DNA of 64,000 bases. It comes from PALSA-1444 sp964291045 (GTDB taxonomy: Bacteria; Chlamydiota; Chlamydiia; Chlamydiales; Rhabdochlamydiaceae). Of this stretch, positions 36,492 through 45,160 are shown piece after piece. The translations under genes were made by a program, and so were the position numbers. The first letter of the stretch is position 1, and every line of letters begins with the position of its first letter. Below the pieces are notes generated by a model. That model did no database searches, was not told the origin of the DNA, and saw only the letters and a list, made by a program, of their open reading frames with translations. The stretch lies in NCBI RefSeq assembly GCF_964291045.1, contig NZ_OZ197277.1, positions 806,001 through 870,000 of the forward strand, given 5' to 3'.

Positions 36492-37607
36492 TTAGCGGGA
36501 GTCTTTTTTCTCTTTAGCCATAATATAAAATTTATTAATGATTTTACACTCTTCAGGAATCACTTCAAAATGGGTATACCAATTGCTTAATTTAACCATT
36601 TGGCTATTAAATACACTTTGATTAATGCTTCCTTTTGTTCTTAATTGCATTAAAAACTTTCCAGCAATGTTGTGAATCGAATCAATTTTCTCCTTAAGGG
36701 GAAATATTTGATTAATGAAGAAGTAACTTAAGGCAAAGAGTTCTTCTTTAGAGAGCTGATCTGGCTGATGAATCTTTTGTACAATAGAAATCGCATCTCC
36801 CTCAAGAAACTCTTGTCCTTGTTGAGCTTTATCATAAAGATAGGAGGTCATACTACTATCAGAAAAATCAGGAATCAAGATGTCGTCAAGATCTCTGGGG
36901 AGTGATTGAAGAAGAATTTCCAATTTCAAGAAGAATGTTTTTACAATATTCCCGATTTTCAATTCGAGCTCTTGGTTATGGGTAAGGTCTTCAAGTTTGA
37001 TTTGTTTTCTACATAAAGGGCAAGGAGCATGAGATTTATTTTCAAAAAGCTTTAATACAGAATAGTATTCAAATGTATGTCCTTTAGCATCGCAATTTGT
37101 TTTAACAGGATAGGCCATGACTTGAAGGGATATCGGGCAGAATATATCCTTAAACTCTTCACGATCTTGATGACTATTTAAATGGCTTTCTAAAAACGCC
37201 TCAAGAATGGTTTTCGCTTTTTCAGAAGAGTTATCAGCTAGATTCATAACAACGTGGTTTTTAAGAGAGTAGGTCTCATATCTATAGTATCCAAGACCGA
37301 GTCCTGCTATTGCAGAAGGGACAACCCATTTTAGAGCATCTTCAGTTGCTTGACTCAAGCTGAATTTATCTTTTGTAAGAGCGCTATGGATAAATCCTAT
37401 AGCTCCACCTAAAGAAGCAGTAGCTGTCATATATAAAAAGGTAGGAAAAGCAAATGTTTTGAGCATGTCATCTTTTCCGCCCCATCTACAATATGTCCAA
37501 AAGTTCAGGCCATGGATTTGATACCCTTCTTTCGGATCAAAATTAAACTCCAAAAAATCTGGTAAAGCCTCTCTCTGGAGTTGGGCTCTTGTGGATCCTA
37601 CTGTCAT
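36492..37607 (-). CDS. U-box E3 ligase-like protein with paired hydrophobic segments
   Basis: A U-box domain lies at about residues 150-215: FKDIFCPISLQVMAYPV, then GHTFEYYSVLKLFE, PCPLCRKQI and LTHNQELE, the usual order of a U-box that recruits a ubiquitin-conjugating enzyme. Before it, residues about 53-110 contain two hydrophobic stretches (FLYMTATASLGGAIGFIHSAL and WVVPSAIAGLGLGYY) separated by about 20 residues, a layout like that of inclusion-membrane proteins. The C-terminal 150 residues are helical. I chose ATG 37607 (371 residues) because AAAGGAGA stands just upstream; the longer frame from 37655 has no such site. The likely role is host ubiquitin manipulation at a membrane, by inference. 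Confidence 0.78.
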   Translation of the reverse strand: MTVGSTRAQLQREALPDFLEFNFDPKEGYQIHGLNFWTYCRWGGKDDMLKTFAFPTFLYMTATASLGGAIGFIHSALTKDKFSLSQATEDALKWVVPSAIAGLGLGYYRYETYSLKNHVVMNLADNSSEKAKTILEAFLESHLNSHQDREEFKDIFCPISLQVMAYPVKTNCDAKGHTFEYYSVLKLFENKSHAPCPLCRKQIKLEDLTHNQELELKIGNIVKTFFLKLEILLQSLPRDLDDILIPDFSDSSMTSYLYDKAQQGQEFLEGDAISIVQKIHQPDQLSKEELFALSYFFINQIFPLKEKIDSIHNIAGKFLMQLRTKGSINQSVFNSQMVKLSNWYTHFEVIPEECKIINKFYIMAKEKKDSR

Positions 37608-38030
37608 AGTTTCTCCTTTATAATAGTTTTCATCACAAAGAACTAACTTAATCAATTAATGACAGTCTTTTATTATTTTTATTTAAAAGCAATGAAAAAA
37701 AGTTTTTTAAATATTTTCTTATATATCAAGAAAGAGAAATGTATTTCCTTTATGCTGTAAATAATTTGACTCAAAAGCTTGATGATCAATCCAATAAAAA
37801 GGGGATTTAATGGCTTGATTAATAGGGGATTAGGTGAGATGAGTTTGAGTTTTTTTCGCTTTCCATGATCAAATGAGGAAGCCGCAATTGAGAGGCTCTT
37901 TCTTCTTATTTTTTTGAAAAAAATAGTATTTTTAAGAACATAAAAAAATGCGGTTTTTAATAAAAAAATAAGGAATCTAAAAAGAAGGAGAAAATCTAGT
38001 AATCAAAATAGAGGATAAATGCATCAAGAG
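37608..38030. other. A/T-rich intergenic region without recognised genes
   Basis: The stretch upstream of the U-box gene contains runs of A and T and no convincing coding frame. It should hold the promoter of the U-box gene; TTTATT-rich words close to 37670 are too unspecific to assign. Confidence 0.4.
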
Positions 38031-38068
38031 AAAAAGGGGGTAGAGCTTAAAGCCTAATGATCTACCCC
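38031..38068 (-). terminator. rho-independent terminator of the outer-membrane protein gene
   Basis: Read on the minus strand, GGGGTAGA (38061-38068) pairs with TCTACCCC (38037-38044) and is followed by a run of T (AAAAA at 38031-38035 on the plus strand). It lies a few bases after the stop at 38078. Confidence 0.8.
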
Positions 38069-38077
38069 TTATTTGCA

Positions 38078-38704
38078 TTAAAAACGGTACATGATTGATG
38101 TTTTGAGACCTGCTGAATCTTGATACTCTTCCCGTATTTTTATAGTAGAAAAATAAGGCTGCAGTTCTAATTCAACTCTATTATCCATTGTTATAGGAAT
38201 AATGAATGGAATTCCCACTTCTTCCAAAGATCCTTGACGGCTTAATCCTTTCTTAAAGTAAAAACCTGTTCGTATGTTTGAAGCAAGTAGACGCTCGTAC
38301 TTAAATCCTATAATAGGAAACGCGGTAACATCATAATCATCTTCCTCGCTATCATAACCCAAATCCACATAGGAGAGCCCTACAAAAGGCGCAATCACTC
38401 CAGTTGTAAAAATGGGAAAGGTGTGTCCTATAGAAATATCTGCTGCTTTTTCCTCTTTATCAACAGCTACTCTTAAATTGAAGTAGGTTGAATAAGGTTT
38501 AAGCTTTTCATAGATCACCTCAAAGTGTCTGAAATCCGATAAAGACTCTTCTTCGATAACTTTAAGCCGCTGAGAATAATGCGAAAATATAGACTTTTCT
38601 ACTTTTACATCAGAATCAACTTCTGAAGAGAGAAGGGGATTTGTATCAGTAAACTGCATGGCTAATATAATAAATACGGATGCTTTTAAATGAAAATAAT
38701 TCAT
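38078..38704 (-). CDS. small outer-membrane beta-barrel-like protein, 208 aa
   Basis: ATG 38704 has GGAG nine bases upstream; an in-frame TTG at 38719 would only add five residues. The N-terminus holds a signal-like hydrophobic stretch (ASVFIILAMQF). From about residue 65 onward the sequence alternates in the way of beta strands (YFNLRVAV, ADISIGHTF, VIAPFVGLSYVDLGY, AFPIIGFKYERLL, IRTGFYFKKG, RVELELQPYF) and it ends in MYRF, with the terminal phenylalanine favoured by the BAM complex. This supports an eight-stranded-type barrel in the outer membrane. I cannot name a family. It is followed by a strong terminator and appears to be a single-gene unit. Confidence 0.65.
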   Translation of the reverse strand: MNYFHLKASVFIILAMQFTDTNPLLSSEVDSDVKVEKSIFSHYSQRLKVIEEESLSDFRHFEVIYEKLKPYSTYFNLRVAVDKEEKAADISIGHTFPIFTTGVIAPFVGLSYVDLGYDSEEDDYDVTAFPIIGFKYERLLASNIRTGFYFKKGLSRQGSLEEVGIPFIIPITMDNRVELELQPYFSTIKIREEYQDSAGLKTSIMYRF

Positions 38705-38922
38705 GTTTTTAATCTCCAAAATACATTTTAAATGTATTTAATTGTTATTATCAATATTAACAAGTAATTTAAAATGATTAAATAAATGATGATTTATCTA
38801 TTAAAATCGAAAATAAATATATTAAAAAATGAATATCAATGTCATTGCTCAATGAAAGCTTAAAGTCTCAAAACTGGCTGGGAATTTTAAGAGGAAATTC
38901 TCCTTCTTTTTAACTTAATAGT

Positions 38923-38960
38923 AAAACCCAGTTGACTGACATGGGTGTTTTTGTTAAGTT
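38923..38960 (+). promoter_or_regulatory. promoter and likely operator of AbiE pair 1
   Basis: TTGACT at 38932-38937 and TAAGTT at 38955-38960 are 17 bases apart. The -35 box lies inside an inverted repeat (AAAACCCA at 38923-38930; TGGGTGTTTT at 38942-38951, one bulged base). AbiEi antitoxins of other bacteria repress their own operon by binding inverted repeats at the promoter, so this is a probable autoregulatory site. An AAAGGA ribosome site follows at 38966. Confidence 0.6.
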
Positions 38961-38980
38961 AATGGAAAGGAAAATATCTC

Positions 38981-39574
38981 ATGAGACCTCAAGCTTGTTT
39001 ACAAATTCTAAAGCCTTTATTGAGCAAACCTTCTTTTACCTCAAAAGAAGCAAAGACCTACGGAGTTCCCTCAGCTGTTTTAAGCTATTATGTAAAGAGC
39101 GGAAAGCTCAAACGAATCCGTAGGGGAGTGTATCAATCCAGTCATTATCACAATAAGAAAGCATTTCGTTGGGCCGATTTGATAGAGGCTGTTTATTCAG
39201 TGAATGATGGTGTTATCTGCTTAATTTCAGCTCTTGCCATTTACGATTTAACTGAGGAGATTCCTCGTCAACATTGGATAGGGATTTGCCATAAAACCTC
39301 TATTCGAAGTAACCGTCAGATGAAGATTATTCGGTTTCGTGATCTCACTTTAGGAAAAATAGATATTGAACTGGAAGGAGTCCGTGTTTCTATTTTTGAC
39401 CGTGAACGTACAATCGTTGATGCCTTTCGTCTTTTGAGTAGAGAAATTGCGATTAAAGCTTTAAAATTAGCTGTAAGAGGTGGAAAAAACCGTATCAACT
39501 TCATTAAACTTGAAGAGTATGCGAAAAAGCTTCAATTTGATATTTCACCTTATCTCATGAGTATCACAACATGA
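38981..39574 (+). CDS. abiEi: AbiEi-type antitoxin / transcriptional regulator (pair 1)
   Basis: The 197-residue protein has an N-terminal winged-helix part (VLSYYVKSGKLKRIRRGVYQ) and a C-terminal AbiEi-type domain (VICLISALAIYDL, then VSIFDRERTIVDAFR). In type IV AbiE systems this partner represses the operon and neutralises the toxin. Its stop overlaps the toxin start by four bases (ATGA), the usual coupling of the pair. About four in ten residues match the second copy at 44559-45152, and both are 197 residues long and end in S-x-T-T. It lies between an outer-membrane protein gene and an unknown gene, with a promoter carrying an inverted repeat just upstream. Confidence 0.85.
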   Translation: MRPQACLQILKPLLSKPSFTSKEAKTYGVPSAVLSYYVKSGKLKRIRRGVYQSSHYHNKKAFRWADLIEAVYSVNDGVICLISALAIYDLTEEIPRQHWIGICHKTSIRSNRQMKIIRFRDLTLGKIDIELEGVRVSIFDRERTIVDAFRLLSREIAIKALKLAVRGGKNRINFIKLEEYAKKLQFDISPYLMSITT

Positions 39575-40431
39575 TTCAAGAACAAGCGCTTAAAGACCGG
39601 CTTCAAACGATTGCTAGAGAAAAAGAACTCCCTTTTAACAGCTGTTGGAAGCAACTTTTATTAGAGAGATTTTTAGCTAGACTAGCAAGATCTTCTCATG
39701 TGAATAAATTCATATTTAAGGGCGGATTTTTACTATCTTATATGATGAAAATAGGAAGAGAAACTGTAGATCTTGATTTTCTTTTAACCCGTATGCATAG
39801 TGAAGCAAGGGGACTTCAAGAAGTATTTGAAGAGATTGCCTCTATTCCCTCAGAGGATGGATTTATGTTTTCCTTTGAAGAGATCGAACTTCTTTCTCAG
39901 CCGCATATGGAGTATCCTGGCTACCGCATCACTTTTAAAGCTTCTTTTGCCAAAATGAAAGATAAAATTCATGTCGATGTGGGTGTTGGTGATAGCGTAG
40001 AACCTCAAAACCAAGAGCTTAAATTTTTTGAATACCGGGGAAAGCCTCTTTTCGAAGAATCCATTTCTCTTTCTGTCTATCCTATGGAAACAATTTTTGC
40101 AGAAAAACTAGAGACAGTGCTTTCTAAGGGATCTAGAAATAGCCGAATGAAAGATTTTCATGACCTATTTTTAATGCTGAATGATAAAAGGTTAACGCCC
40201 TCTAAAAAATTGCATAAAAAAATCCAGAAAACGTTTGAAAATCGAGGGACAGTTTTAAAATCTATCCAGTTTGATAAAGCAGGCTACAAGGCGCTTGAGC
40301 AGCTTTGGACTGCTCATCTTCAAGGTCTTGGTGATATAGCCAAAGAACTGAATCTACCGGAGAGCATTACAGTCATAATAGAGAGAATTAATTCCAGTAT
40401 CAATCAATTTGAAATAGAGCGTATTACATGA
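39571..40431 (+). CDS. abiEii: AbiEii-type nucleotidyltransferase toxin (pair 1)
   Basis: The protein carries the conserved AbiEii motifs: FKGGFLLSYMM, then GRETVDLDFLL (metal-binding DxD), IHVDVGVGD with the third acidic residue, and FAEKLETVLSKGSRNSRMKDFHDLF. These define the DNA-polymerase-beta-like nucleotidyltransferase toxins; a related enzyme (MenT) adds nucleotides to tRNA. The 286-residue length is normal and all catalytic positions look intact. Translation is coupled to the antitoxin through an ATGA overlap. Such pairs are known to cause abortive phage infection or to stabilise mobile DNA; which applies here is unknown. Confidence 0.87.
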   Translation: MIQEQALKDRLQTIAREKELPFNSCWKQLLLERFLARLARSSHVNKFIFKGGFLLSYMMKIGRETVDLDFLLTRMHSEARGLQEVFEEIASIPSEDGFMFSFEEIELLSQPHMEYPGYRITFKASFAKMKDKIHVDVGVGDSVEPQNQELKFFEYRGKPLFEESISLSVYPMETIFAEKLETVLSKGSRNSRMKDFHDLFLMLNDKRLTPSKKLHKKIQKTFENRGTVLKSIQFDKAGYKALEQLWTAHLQGLGDIAKELNLPESITVIIERINSSINQFEIERIT

Positions 40432-40432
40432 C

Positions 40433-40491
40433 ATCTAAAACTGCGGATTTTTAGGAAAGCATCCTTATTTTTCGCATGAGCGGTTTTAGAT
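40433..40491 (+). terminator. long hairpin after AbiE pair 1
   Basis: ATCTAAAACTGC (40433-40444) pairs with GCGGTTTTAGAT (40480-40491), 11 of 12 Watson-Crick pairs plus one G-T. A small inner GGAT/ATCC stem lies in the loop. It follows the toxin stop at once, with no T run after it. Confidence 0.5.
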
Positions 40492-40656
40492 AGGATGCAA
40501 CGCACCCTCCAATTTCAAGTAAAATTCATAAAACCACCTTTTTATTAATAAAAAACAGTAACTAATTATCATTAATCAATCATTTTTATTTTTCCATTTA
40601 ATAAAATGAATGAGTTTTATTATATTTAAATCGATTTAATAAAAAGGTCTGTTTAA

Positions 40657-42195
40657 ATGGATATTAATAAATTGCATTCTTCATATTTGAATGAAAATAA
40701 TCTATATAAAGAAATTCAATCTTGTATTTTTGCTAAAAATAGTGAAGGGGTTAAGCAACTTATTTACTCTTATCCTGTTGGCCACATTGGATTAATCGGA
40801 AGTGCTATGAGTTTATTCATCGATGAGAGAGTTACTGAAACTTCTCATCATATTTATAATTATAGAGAAGTTTTATCTCGCTCAGAAGAACTTGTTTCAG
40901 GGCTTTTTTTTAAAGTCATTCAGTCCATGCGTTTTCAATACCCTCAGGTGCTTTTTGATTTAGATGTCTTAGCCTCTATCATTGTTAATCTCAATGTGGC
41001 AAATATTCAAATAGCTGAGGAAAACAAAAGAAAGTTTAATGAATTCATTGAGACCTTTTTTGCTTATAATAATTTTTTAAACCAATCCGGCTCTATTGAT
41101 GCGGCTGTACAATCGAATATGCTGCTTGGATTTATCATGGACCATTTACAGCACTGGATGAGTATCAATGGAAAAGAGGGGATTGGATATTTATTCTTAC
41201 GTTCAATTGCCTATGACAATTTAATGGCTTTAGAAAAACTTGCTCAGCATCCCCATTTTGAAAGAATTGAGTCTAAAGGGCCTTTATCTGAATTTGAATC
41301 GATTGGATTTTTTGAAATCCTTAAATGCATCATTTATGCGCCTCAATTACATTTAAATTCCAAAATACACTTGCTTCAGAAGGTCGCTCAGAAAATACCT
41401 TATTATTTAGATTTTGAGCCTAAAAATGGATCATCTTATTTTAATCTTTTAATTCAAGGATCTGATCATTCCATAGAAATTTTTAATGAGCTTTTGAAAA
41501 TTGATCAGATAAAAAATATTTTTATTAGGTCTTGGAATCAGGCGCAATCTCCAAGACATGAAACTCTCTTTTATTTTGAATCAAGAAGTAACGATCTAAA
41601 AGTTTTGAGATTAGTAGGGGATTTAATGCTATTTATTGGGTACCACCAATTTATCTTAAATCAACTGAATGCTTTAAAAGAGCGTCTCAGTATGAAGCAA
41701 ATCAAGAAAGAAAAATTAGACGGTGAATTTTCACAACACGTTGCATCGATTGAGGCACGTACAAAAACTAAAATTGATGAGATGTCTGCAAAAGATGTCA
41801 ACATGGGTGATATTTTAGATATAACCCATCCTTTTGATATAGAACTTAATAAATTATGCCAAGAAGATAGGGTTCAAGAGCTTCATCAAAAAATGCAGCA
41901 AAAGATTCAAAAACTTCATCAACGGCATCAGAAGAAAAGCCATAAAATTACCCAGCTACAGCGACTTATTTTTAAAAAAGAGACTCATCTAAAAACGTTA
42001 GATCATAATAAAGCACACGATTTGGGAGCGCTCCTTGCCATTTTTTCTTCATGCCGTTTGCTTAGAGGCTCAGTTGATCATGAGACAATCTATAAAGTTC
42101 AGAGTTTAGTGTTAGAGAAAGGGCCTGTAGGATCACTGTATTTTCCTTTTTTCACGATTCCTAAAAAATCCGCTTTTTTTTCATTCAAACTATAA
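40657..42195 (+). CDS. hypothetical helical protein, 512 aa (similar to the gene at 34671)
   Basis: The frame is intact, without signal peptide or clear membrane helix, and of no family I recognise. The first 350 residues are helical; LEKLAQHPHFERIES and GFFEILKC match the similar protein at 34671-36305, so I read the pair as paralogues. Residues about 350-430 are strongly charged and coiled-coil-like (RVQELHQKMQQKIQKLHQRH). It lies between the first AbiE pair and the symporter gene and is followed by a hairpin. The promoter region upstream is a nearly pure A/T stretch, like that of its paralogue. A role as an effector is possible but not shown. Confidence 0.6.
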   Translation: MDINKLHSSYLNENNLYKEIQSCIFAKNSEGVKQLIYSYPVGHIGLIGSAMSLFIDERVTETSHHIYNYREVLSRSEELVSGLFFKVIQSMRFQYPQVLFDLDVLASIIVNLNVANIQIAEENKRKFNEFIETFFAYNNFLNQSGSIDAAVQSNMLLGFIMDHLQHWMSINGKEGIGYLFLRSIAYDNLMALEKLAQHPHFERIESKGPLSEFESIGFFEILKCIIYAPQLHLNSKIHLLQKVAQKIPYYLDFEPKNGSSYFNLLIQGSDHSIEIFNELLKIDQIKNIFIRSWNQAQSPRHETLFYFESRSNDLKVLRLVGDLMLFIGYHQFILNQLNALKERLSMKQIKKEKLDGEFSQHVASIEARTKTKIDEMSAKDVNMGDILDITHPFDIELNKLCQEDRVQELHQKMQQKIQKLHQRHQKKSHKITQLQRLIFKKETHLKTLDHNKAHDLGALLAIFSSCRLLRGSVDHETIYKVQSLVLEKGPVGSLYFPFFTIPKKSAFFSFKL

Positions 42196-42283
42196 GGTGT
42201 AATAGTTTTTGATGAGCTCATCAAAAATCCAGAGATTTAAGCTCTATTTCTTTGCATAAAAGAACATGATGAGTAGAAAGGAT

Positions 42284-42306
42284 AGGGGTTTCTAGATTAA
42301 ACCCCT
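42284..42306 (+). terminator. hairpin after the 512-residue gene
   Basis: AGGGGTTT (42284-42291) pairs with AAACCCCT (42299-42306) around a 7-nt loop. A short T-containing stretch follows. It separates the unknown gene from the symporter. Confidence 0.6.
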
Positions 42307-42422
42307 TAATCCTCATGTTTTCCCCTTTCAACGTCTGATAATGTATATTATGTAGGGTTTAGGGGATTTATAAGAGGCTTTTCATTGAATCTAAACAAAG
42401 TTTAAGGTAATCTTGTTAGCTT

Positions 42423-43697
42423 ATGATAAAAAAATCTTCATCCTTTGTATGGATTGTTTTAGCCATTGCCTCAGCTGCAATCATTGGCCTCTACTCAAAT
42501 CCTCATTCCACTTTTATCGGCATACCTTATATTCAGCTCTCTGGATTTTTAGGACAGCTGTTTCTTAATGGCCTGACATTACTTGTTGTCCCTCTTGTTT
42601 CTTCTAGCATCATTTACGGCATTAGCCAAATGAGTCATGATCAATCATTTAAACGCCTGGGAGCAAAAACGTTTTTCTTCTACTCCGTAACTACGCTCTT
42701 AGCTGTTTTAACAGCTCTTCTCTTTGTTAATGTGATTCAACCTGGAAGACAATTCTCTCACGCCCCTTATGTAGAAAGTCTGAGTTCATCTCAATCTACA
42801 CTCAGCTTAAATGCGGCCCAATCTCATGCAGATGTGATTGGTCAAATCTTTCTAAAGATCATTCCGACGAATCTCTTTGAAGCAGCCTCTTCTGGAAATA
42901 TGCTAGGCATCATTTTCTTTAGCCTCTTTTTTGGATTTTCCTTAGCCCAAATTGACCGCTCTTTGGCACAGCCTGTCTCTGATGTCGTAAAAGGCGTTTT
43001 TAACGCTTTAATGAAAATGACCCATTTCTTTATGCGCGCTATGCCAATTGGTGTGTTTTGTTTAGTGGTTAAAGCAATGACTGGTCAAGCGTCTGATAAA
43101 CTCTTTGCCCTTTTATCTTTCTTTATGACCGTGGTAATTAGCCTATCAGTCTTTATGCTTCTCATTTTACCAGCTCTTCTTAAAGCGGCAGGTATTGATC
43201 CCATTAAGCACTTTAAAGCGATGGCTCCAGCTCTTATCACGGCCTTTTCAACAAGTTCTTCTGCAGCAACGCTTCCTATTACCATGGAATGTGTTGAAAA
43301 AAGAGCCGGTGTTTCGAATAAAATTTGTAGCTTTGTTATTCCTCTTGGAACCTCTGTTAATATGGCAGGCTCAGCTCTTTATGAATGTGCAGCTATCCTT
43401 TTTATTGCTCAGCTCTATGGGATCCATCTCACCATTACGCATCAAGCTATTGTAGTCTTCCTATCGCTTCTAACCTCTATGGGGATTGCAGGGATTCCCT
43501 CAGGCGGTTTAGTGGCTATTTTAATTGTGTTAAATACCATGGGCCTTCCTGCAGAAGGGCTAGCTCTTATTTTGCCGATGGACCGTATTTTAGATATGTG
43601 TAGAACGCTTGTGAATGTGTTTAGTGATACCTCATGTGCTGTCTTAGTAGCTCATACAGAAGGTGAAAAGGTTTTAGAAGAAAACTATGATTCTTAA
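42423..43697 (+). CDS. gltT: dicarboxylate/amino acid:cation symporter (DAACS family)
   Basis: The 424-residue protein has the hydrophobic profile of the glutamate/dicarboxylate transporters. Hairpin 1 carries the serine-rich motif STSSSAATLP, and the last helix carries DMCRTLVNV, where the arginine normally binds the second carboxylate of the substrate. The sodium-site motif, usually NMDGT, reads NMAGS here, so the aspartate is lost, which may change ion coupling. It sits in the inner membrane and imports glutamate or C4-dicarboxylates; the substrate cannot be decided. Import of dicarboxylates would fit the malic enzyme gene 7.6 kb away. Its 3' end is repeated in decayed form at 45407-45585. 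Confidence 0.85.
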   Translation: MIKKSSSFVWIVLAIASAAIIGLYSNPHSTFIGIPYIQLSGFLGQLFLNGLTLLVVPLVSSSIIYGISQMSHDQSFKRLGAKTFFFYSVTTLLAVLTALLFVNVIQPGRQFSHAPYVESLSSSQSTLSLNAAQSHADVIGQIFLKIIPTNLFEAASSGNMLGIIFFSLFFGFSLAQIDRSLAQPVSDVVKGVFNALMKMTHFFMRAMPIGVFCLVVKAMTGQASDKLFALLSFFMTVVISLSVFMLLILPALLKAAGIDPIKHFKAMAPALITAFSTSSSAATLPITMECVEKRAGVSNKICSFVIPLGTSVNMAGSALYECAAILFIAQLYGIHLTITHQAIVVFLSLLTSMGIAGIPSGGLVAILIVLNTMGLPAEGLALILPMDRILDMCRTLVNVFSDTSCAVLVAHTEGEKVLEENYDS

Positions 43698-43710
43698 TTT
43701 TTTTTTAAGA
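43692..43710. terminator. short terminator between symporter and AbiE pair 2
   Basis: TCTTAA (43692-43697) and TTAAGA (43705-43710) flank a run of seven T. It lies across the stops of two convergent genes. The stem is short, so confidence is modest. Confidence 0.4.
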
Positions 43711-44562
43711 CTTTAAATTAACAAGGAGCCACTGATTAATCTCATGGATGATTTCACTAAAAGCTTTAGGCAAGTATTTTAGATGATCATGATGTACATC
43801 TGTGAGATAGTCATTCCAAAAGAATTGCATGCGATTTAGATCGCTTTCTCGGTAAAATAGAGGTAAAATAAATTTTGTTTTTCGGTGCTTAAATACCCTA
43901 TTAACAATGGTTTTAAGATGAGGAGAGGGTAAAAAAAGAAATGAAGATATCATTGAATAAAGGTCATGAAAATCTTTCATTCGGCTGTTAAAAGCTCCTC
44001 GATAAATGATTGTTTCTAGTTTCTCAGCAAAAATAAATTCTTTGGGGTAACAAGTTAAACATACGTATTTTTCAAAAAGATCTCCCTTAGAAGAAGTTGC
44101 AAGAGGAACTTTATATTCAATAGGATCTACGATGTCTCCAAATCCGATATCTACAACTACTTTAAATCTTGTTTTCCCAAAATAAGCCATCATTGATGCT
44201 CTTGCTCCAGAATATTCCATATGAGGATGGGCAAGCTCTTTTACTTGAATGCCTTTAAAAGAAAATCCATCATTAAGATCAATATTTGCAATATTTTCAA
44301 AAATAGTCGTAAGATAGTATTTTTCATTGTTAATTTTCTGTGCAAGAAAATCGAGATCTGTTGTTTCTCTACCGATAGAGATATATTTGGAGAGGAGAAC
44401 TCCACCTTTTAAAATAAATTGCTTGTGATAAGGTGATTGAGCTAAACGAACGAGAAATCGTTCTAAAGTAATGATTTGCCAAAGATCTGCAGGATCACGG
44501 TGGGTCTCTTGTGCAAAAAAACGCAGTTTTGCTTTAAATGATTTTTCTAAATCAGATGTCAT
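43705..44562 (-). CDS. abiEii: AbiEii-type nucleotidyltransferase toxin (pair 2)
   Basis: This is a second intact AbiEii protein, 285 residues, with LKGGVLLSKYISIGRETTDLDFL, VVVDIGFGD and FAEKLETIIYRGAFNSRMKDFHDLY in the expected order. All three acidic catalytic positions and the EKL...KDxxDL motif are kept. It differs in many positions from pair 1, so the two are old paralogues or separate acquisitions, not a recent copy. Its start overlaps the antitoxin stop by four bases. Its 3' end lies eight bases from the symporter stop, and remnants of the same arrangement (symporter end followed by AbiE sequence) are found 1.9 kb further on. Confidence 0.87.
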   Translation of the reverse strand: MTSDLEKSFKAKLRFFAQETHRDPADLWQIITLERFLVRLAQSPYHKQFILKGGVLLSKYISIGRETTDLDFLAQKINNEKYYLTTIFENIANIDLNDGFSFKGIQVKELAHPHMEYSGARASMMAYFGKTRFKVVVDIGFGDIVDPIEYKVPLATSSKGDLFEKYVCLTCYPKEFIFAEKLETIIYRGAFNSRMKDFHDLYSMISSFLFLPSPHLKTIVNRVFKHRKTKFILPLFYRESDLNRMQFFWNDYLTDVHHDHLKYLPKAFSEIIHEINQWLLVNLKS

Positions 44563-45152
44563 GTTGTATAAGACAAAACATAAGGGGTTATATCTACACG
44601 CAGCATTTTTGCATAATCCCCTAATTTTTTAAAATCAGGTTTTTGATCTTCACTCTTCAGATATCTCTGAAGCGCTTTGAGTGCAATTTCAATACTTAAG
44701 TAACGGAATGCATCAATAATGCACCGCTCTCTATCAAAAATTTGCACCTTATACTCCCCTAAAATAAGTGAAGTTTTCCCTAGAGTCATATTTCTCATTC
44801 TTACAATTCTAGCATGAGGCCTTTTAGGAGCATGTGATTCATGAGGTACGGCAATCCAAATCTCTTTCATTTTTTGATCCGTTAAATCGTAATAATAAAG
44901 AGCTGAGACCAAACAAATTATACCTTTAGGAATACTTGCTGCTACAAGTGCTAAGTTTTCCCATTGAAATTCAACTTTAAGTTCATATTCAGAAAAACGG
45001 TAAGCTCCAGGATAAACCCTTATTAAATCCCCTTTTTTGACTAAATAAGAAAGAGCATGTCTAGGAACATTTTGATAGCTAGCATCTTCAGCTGTAAAAA
45101 AAGGGACATGAGAAAATAGCGATAGTTTCTCAAAATATTTTAATTGTTTCAT
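44559..45152 (-). CDS. abiEi: AbiEi-type antitoxin / transcriptional regulator (pair 2)
   Basis: The 197-residue protein matches the antitoxin of pair 1 in layout: an N-terminal winged-helix segment (LSYLVKKGDLIRVYPGAYR), then ICLVSALYYYDLT and VQIFDRERCIIDAFR. It is expected to repress its own operon and block the partner toxin. The stop overlaps the toxin ATG by four bases. The promoter (TTGACT, 17 bases, TAGAAT) ends only eight bases before the ATG, so the transcript would be nearly leaderless. A damaged copy of this start region stands at 45307-45384. Confidence 0.85.
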   Translation of the reverse strand: MKQLKYFEKLSLFSHVPFFTAEDASYQNVPRHALSYLVKKGDLIRVYPGAYRFSEYELKVEFQWENLALVAASIPKGIICLVSALYYYDLTDQKMKEIWIAVPHESHAPKRPHARIVRMRNMTLGKTSLILGEYKVQIFDRERCIIDAFRYLSIEIALKALQRYLKSEDQKPDFKKLGDYAKMLRVDITPYVLSYTT

Positions 45153-45160
45153 ATTTTCTA

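Noticed and set aside
40433..40491. Hairpin after AbiE pair 1 considered as an RNA gene
   Set aside because: It is a single simple stem-loop directly after a stop codon, better read as a transcript end.
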